This document shows positions 60,964-64,000 of a DNA stretch of 64,000 nucleotides, piece after piece (position 1 is the first letter of the stretch; every line of letters starts with the position of its first letter). This DNA comes from Pseudomonas helleri (GTDB taxonomy: Bacteria > Pseudomonadota > Gammaproteobacteria > Pseudomonadales > Pseudomonadaceae). The stretch is from positions 1-64,000 of the forward strand of contig NZ_WIWC01000017.1 of the NCBI RefSeq assembly GCF_009600315.1, in the 5' to 3' direction. The notes below the pieces were generated by a model. The model was not told where the DNA came from and ran no database searches. It was given only the letters and a program-made list of their open reading frames with translations. The position numbers and the translations under genes are program-made.

Positions 60964-61362
60964 ATGCGTTCTCTTAAAGTTTTGATACTCGAAGACAACC
61001 CTTTTCAACTGATGGTGCTGCACCAAATGTTGAATGCCTTTCATATTTTTGATGTGCTGGCTGCCGAAGACATCGAGTCTGCCCGTTCCTCAATTGCCAA
61101 GCGCGGGATCATAGATGTGGCTATTTGTGATCTGTATCTGGACGGTGCCAGCGGTTTGGAGTTGATTCGCGAAATGGCCATCAACCATGAGGCGCGCGCG
61201 TTGATTATTCTTAGCTGCGCCGCGCCTGAAGTCATGGAGCGTGCGGTTCATGCTGCGCGCGCGGAAGGGCTCAGGGTCTTGGGCTGTTTGTCCAAACCGG
61301 TGACAGTCGGTCACTTGGGGCGATTGTTGGCCTCGTACGAGCAACCAGGCATCACTGAGTAG
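60964..61362 (+). CDS. Stand-alone receiver-domain response regulator (RocR-REC-like)
   Basis: 132 residues from ATG 60964 with AAGG seven bases upstream (an in-frame ATG at 60946 is possible). A full REC domain: acidic pair in LILEDN, phospho-acceptor Asp in AICDLYLDG, Ser/Thr region in IILSCA and the Lys in LSKPV. No output domain. The order and wording (ILEDNPFQLMV, VAICDL, LGCLSKP) resemble the receiver of RocR, which in P. aeruginosa carries a C-terminal EAL domain. Here the EAL part is missing. Close linkage to the kinase-less sensor suggests they derive from one system. Confidence 0.85.
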   Translation: MRSLKVLILEDNPFQLMVLHQMLNAFHIFDVLAAEDIESARSSIAKRGIIDVAICDLYLDGASGLELIREMAINHEARALIILSCAAPEVMERAVHAARAEGLRVLGCLSKPVTVGHLGRLLASYEQPGITE

Positions 61363-61493
61363 GCTGAGCGTCCAAATTGATTACGTATCACGGGGAACCT
61401 TTGATGGCGTCTGCGTGTCAGATTTTTCATCAACAGGATCATGCATTTTGCTCCGATGCTTGTAGCCTGTTGAGCAGGTCATCAGACCCTGTT

Positions 61494-61532
61494 AAGCCCC
61501 GAGTTGTCTCCCCACTGCTCGGGGCTTTTTTT
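61494..61532 (+). terminator. Terminator after the receiver gene
   Basis: AAGCCCCGAG (61494-61503) pairs with CTCGGGGC, loop of 14 bases, followed by seven Ts. Just beyond it is the convergent TIGR02285 gene. Confidence 0.88.
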
Positions 61533-61544
61533 GCGTTTTTTTTG

Positions 61545-62429
61545 TCAGTGCTCAGTGGGCGGGTCTGCCACGACTGGGCCCGGTTCCGGGTACTCCCCGG
61601 CTTGACCGGGAGCAAACCATTGAGCTGTTGACGAATTCAGGGCGTTATCGCCCAGATTGGCCAATACGGTGTTAATCGCGTGAATGGCTTCGCGGCCTTG
61701 CGCAGTGTCCGAACAACCAATAAAGATCAGTTGATAGAGTGGCGCCCCCTTCACAGGGTAAAAAATCAATGCGTCCTTTGGCAGACCGACCTGGCTGGCT
61801 TTGGACTGGATTTCCGGCCAGTACCCCAGAACGGCTTGCACTCTCCCGGCACTTTGCATCTGCAACAAACTACCGAGTGGATCGCTGCCGTAATGGGTAA
61901 AGAGTTGTTCCTGCGGGCCATGTGACACTTGTTCATCAATCCATTCGCCATAACTGCGCTGGGCAATCACCCCGAGCTTTACCGTCCTGGCTTTGAGCAT
62001 GGCCAGCAGGTCCAACGTTTGGTCATGGATAAAAGGCTCCAGCAGTGGCTGGTTTTCGCGGCGGATGGCGAGGACGTTGCTGTGCAGACCGATAATGGGC
62101 GTGGAGTACGTTATCGAGTTGGCGCGTGCCGCACTCCATAACAACGTGGGGTCGCAGGCCAGCGGCTGGTCCTTGAGCATCTGAATGGCACGTGCCTTGT
62201 TCACCCGTAAGATAACGTGTTGATAGTTCGGCATGCTGGCGATCAGCACAGGCATCAGTTGATCAATCATGCCTTGCCCTTTTTTCGGCCCATCAAACAC
62301 CGTCAGGGGTGCAAGGTCGCGCAGTAGCCAAATGAGTTTCTCAGAGCCCCGGCTTTCGGGCGCGAAGATAAGCAGTGCAGGCATGATAAGCCCCGCCCAT
62401 AGGCCAAGCCGGTTCCAGGTCTTAGCCAT
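61545..62429 (-). CDS. TIGR02285-type periplasmic substrate-binding protein
   Basis: 294 residues starting at ATG 62429 with AAGGAA upstream. Signal peptide of about 28 residues, then an SBP_bac_3-like fold; features KGQGMIDQLMPVLIASMP and LGVIAQRSYGEWIDE match the TIGR02285 group of unknown ligands. There is no linked ABC permease or ATPase. It follows the CoA-transferase gene by 33 bases on the same strand and faces the sensor and receiver genes. Confidence 0.8.
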   Translation of the reverse strand: MAKTWNRLGLWAGLIMPALLIFAPESRGSEKLIWLLRDLAPLTVFDGPKKGQGMIDQLMPVLIASMPNYQHVILRVNKARAIQMLKDQPLACDPTLLWSAARANSITYSTPIIGLHSNVLAIRRENQPLLEPFIHDQTLDLLAMLKARTVKLGVIAQRSYGEWIDEQVSHGPQEQLFTHYGSDPLGSLLQMQSAGRVQAVLGYWPEIQSKASQVGLPKDALIFYPVKGAPLYQLIFIGCSDTAQGREAIHAINTVLANLGDNALNSSTAQWFAPGQAGEYPEPGPVVADPPTEH

Positions 62430-62462
62430 TGGCTGTTTCCTTCAAGCCCTTCAACATGCGGC

Positions 62463-63662
62463 TCAAATAGCGCCTGTGAGCTTCAGGTGGGCAATGGCGC
62501 TGGCGTCGAAGCCTAAATCACTCAGGATTTCGTGAGTGTGAGCCCCCAACTCGGGGCCGACCCACTCGGCAGAGCCTGGGGTGTCGGACAACTTTGGCAC
62601 GATGCCGGGCATTTTGAACGCTTTGCCGTCAGGTAATTTGGCCTGTAAAAACATCTCGCGTGCCAGGAATTGCGGGTCACTGAACATGTCTTCGGCCGAA
62701 AAGATCCGGCTGGCGGGTACTTGGGCAGCACTCAATTGCTCAAGTACGCGCTCCAGCGACTGGCTGGCCACCCAACGATCAATGACACCGTACAATTCGT
62801 CACGGCGCTCGTCGCGTCCGTCATTGCTGGTTAATTGAGGATCATTGGCCAGATCCTCACGTCCGATGATCAGCATGAAGCGCTTGAAGATGGCGTCACC
62901 ATTGGCGCCAATCTGGACATGCTTGCCGTCCTGGCTCGTATGAATCGAGGAGGGCGTGATACCCGGCATGATGTTGCCGGTGCGTTCCCGGATAAATCCG
63001 AACACATCGAACTCGGGCACCATACTTTCCATCATGGCAAAAATGGCTTCATACAGCGCTACGTCGACGACCTGGCCTTTTCCGCCATTGACCTCACGGT
63101 GCCGCAAGGCCATCAGCGCGCCAATCACTCCCCACAGCGCTGCAATTGAGTCACCAATCGAAATACCTGTACGTACGGGAGGCCGATCTTCAAAACCCGT
63201 GATGTATCGCAACCCGCCCATTGACTCACCTACGGCGCCAAATCCCGGTTGATCTTTCATCGGGCCGGTCTGGCCGAAACCGGAAAGCCGCACCATTACC
63301 AATTTGGGGTTCAAAGCCTGCAGTACGTCCCAGCCCAGACCGAGTTTCTCCAATACTCCGGGGCGAAAGTTTTCGATCAGGATGTCGGCGTCAGCCAGCA
63401 ACGCTTTAAGAATACTCAGGCCCTCGGGGTGTTTGAGGTTCAGGGTCAGGGACTTTTTGTTGCGTGCCTGAACAAACCACCAGAGAGAGGTGCCCTCATA
63501 CAACTTGCGCCATTTGCGCAGCGGGTCGCCGCCATCCGGGGATTCAACCTTGATCACCTGGGCCCCGAATTCAGCGCAGATCCGCGCGGCAAAAGGGCCT
63601 GCGATCAGCGTTCCCAATTCAACGACTTTGAGACCTGAAAGGGGTTTGCTGGCAAGTGGCAT
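62463..63662 (-). CDS. Class III CoA-transferase (CaiB/BaiF family)
   Basis: 399 residues from ATG 63662, with AAGGA seven bases upstream. The N-terminal LSGLKVVELGTLIAGPFAA and the catalytic Asp in RTGISIGDSIAA are typical of family III CoA-transferases (formyl-CoA transferase, CaiB, BaiF). They move CoA between acids by way of an aspartyl-CoA intermediate. The acid substrate is not predictable. Divergent from yaeQ; followed by the TIGR02285 gene. Confidence 0.92.
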   Translation of the reverse strand: MPLASKPLSGLKVVELGTLIAGPFAARICAEFGAQVIKVESPDGGDPLRKWRKLYEGTSLWWFVQARNKKSLTLNLKHPEGLSILKALLADADILIENFRPGVLEKLGLGWDVLQALNPKLVMVRLSGFGQTGPMKDQPGFGAVGESMGGLRYITGFEDRPPVRTGISIGDSIAALWGVIGALMALRHREVNGGKGQVVDVALYEAIFAMMESMVPEFDVFGFIRERTGNIMPGITPSSIHTSQDGKHVQIGANGDAIFKRFMLIIGREDLANDPQLTSNDGRDERRDELYGVIDRWVASQSLERVLEQLSAAQVPASRIFSAEDMFSDPQFLAREMFLQAKLPDGKAFKMPGIVPKLSDTPGSAEWVGPELGAHTHEILSDLGFDASAIAHLKLTGAI

Positions 63663-63814
63663 GGGGAATCCTTATCCGGGAGGCGAGCGAGTACAGCCTT
63701 TTAACATAGTGGCGGCACAATTTCTGTAACCGCCAGAGGATCGCCGGATATGTTCGGCGCTGGACGGTGTATCGGTTAGACTTGGCGCCTTTCTCCGTAT
63801 CAAGAAGCCCGTTC

Positions 63815-64000
63815 ATGGCCCAGCCGTCCACGACCTACAAGTTTGAACTCAATCTCACCGATCTCGACCGCAATGTATATGAAAGCGTAAAGCAGACCAT
63901 TGCCCGTCACCCTTCGGAAACGGAAGAGCGCATGACCGTGCGCCTTCTGGCGTATGCCCTGTGGTACAACGAACAGCTGTCTTTTGGCCGTGGTCTCTCG
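63815..64000 (+). CDS. yaeQ: YaeQ family protein (5' part)
   Basis: The first 62 codons of yaeQ run off the right edge: AQPSTTYKFELNLTDLDRNVY and RMTVRLLAYALWYNEQLSFG are typical. YaeQ has a PD-(D/E)XK nuclease-like fold and an unclear role (E. coli YaeQ suppresses rfaH defects). ATG 63815 follows CAAGAAGCCC. Confidence 0.9.
   Translation, partial: MAQPSTTYKFELNLTDLDRNVYESVKQTIARHPSETEERMTVRLLAYALWYNEQLSFGRGLS

Noticed and set aside
61377..61631. An 84-codon plus-strand frame after the receiver gene
   Set aside because: It runs through the terminator hairpin and T run at 61494-61532 and overlaps the end of the TIGR02285 gene.

Overview
The window is a chromosomal segment of a Pseudomonas species, most likely from the P. 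fluorescens lineage in the broad sense (species not determinable from this sequence). The grounds are gene content and order typical of the genus (moaCDE-rhlB, aapJQMP, yejK-hupN-rlmF-valS-holC-pepA-lptFG, lepAB-rnc-era-recO-pdxJ, ffh/rpsP-rimM-trmD-rplS, xerD-dsbC-hom-thrC) and many REP/REPIN palindromes of Pseudomonas type between genes. About 60 protein genes were found and no rRNA or tRNA gene was recognised.

Layout. 1-7.4 kb: a heptamer tandem repeat, a polysaccharide-deacetylase-like protein with an altered metal-site motif, a small conserved protein, PhoH, the molybdopterin genes moaCDE, the RNA helicase rhlB and an esterase. 7.4-11.9 kb: the general amino-acid ABC transporter aapJQMP behind a well-matched sigma-54 promoter and a long leader with many potential hairpins. 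12.0-17.2 kb: an mqsRA toxin-antitoxin pair with a palindromic operator, a FadR/GntR regulator with a perfect palindrome next to an MFS exporter, small genes ending inside a REPIN, and yejK. 17.6-27.2 kb: hupN, rlmF, valS, a small protein with holC, pepA, and the lipopolysaccharide-export genes lptF and lptG. 27.3-33.5 kb: lepA-lepB-rnc-era-recO-pdxJ, joined here to lptG rather than to mucD, with a decayed DUF4845 gene between lepB and rnc.

33.6-46 kb: mltF, purL, small hydrolases and transporters, purT and an MHS-type symporter. 46-51.5 kb: a short CorB/HlyC-type protein without its membrane domain, ypjD, ffh, and the rpsP-rimM-trmD-rplS ribosome operon. 51.5-58.6 kb: a thioesterase, a cation/proton antiporter, xerD, dsbC, hom and thrC. 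58.7-64 kb is the most unusual part: a BvgS/RocS-like two-lobed periplasmic sensor that ends right after its PAS domain with no kinase, then a stand-alone RocR-like receiver preceded by a cluster of TCCTA half-sites, then a convergent TIGR02285 periplasmic binding protein and a class III CoA-transferase, and the start of yaeQ.

Most of the segment is housekeeping. The observations most worth following are the sigma-54/structured leader of aapJ, the kinase-less sensor with its receiver, the eroded DUF4845 gene, the lptG/lepA junction, the CorB-like protein lacking DUF21, and REPINs that supply the ends of coding sequences.
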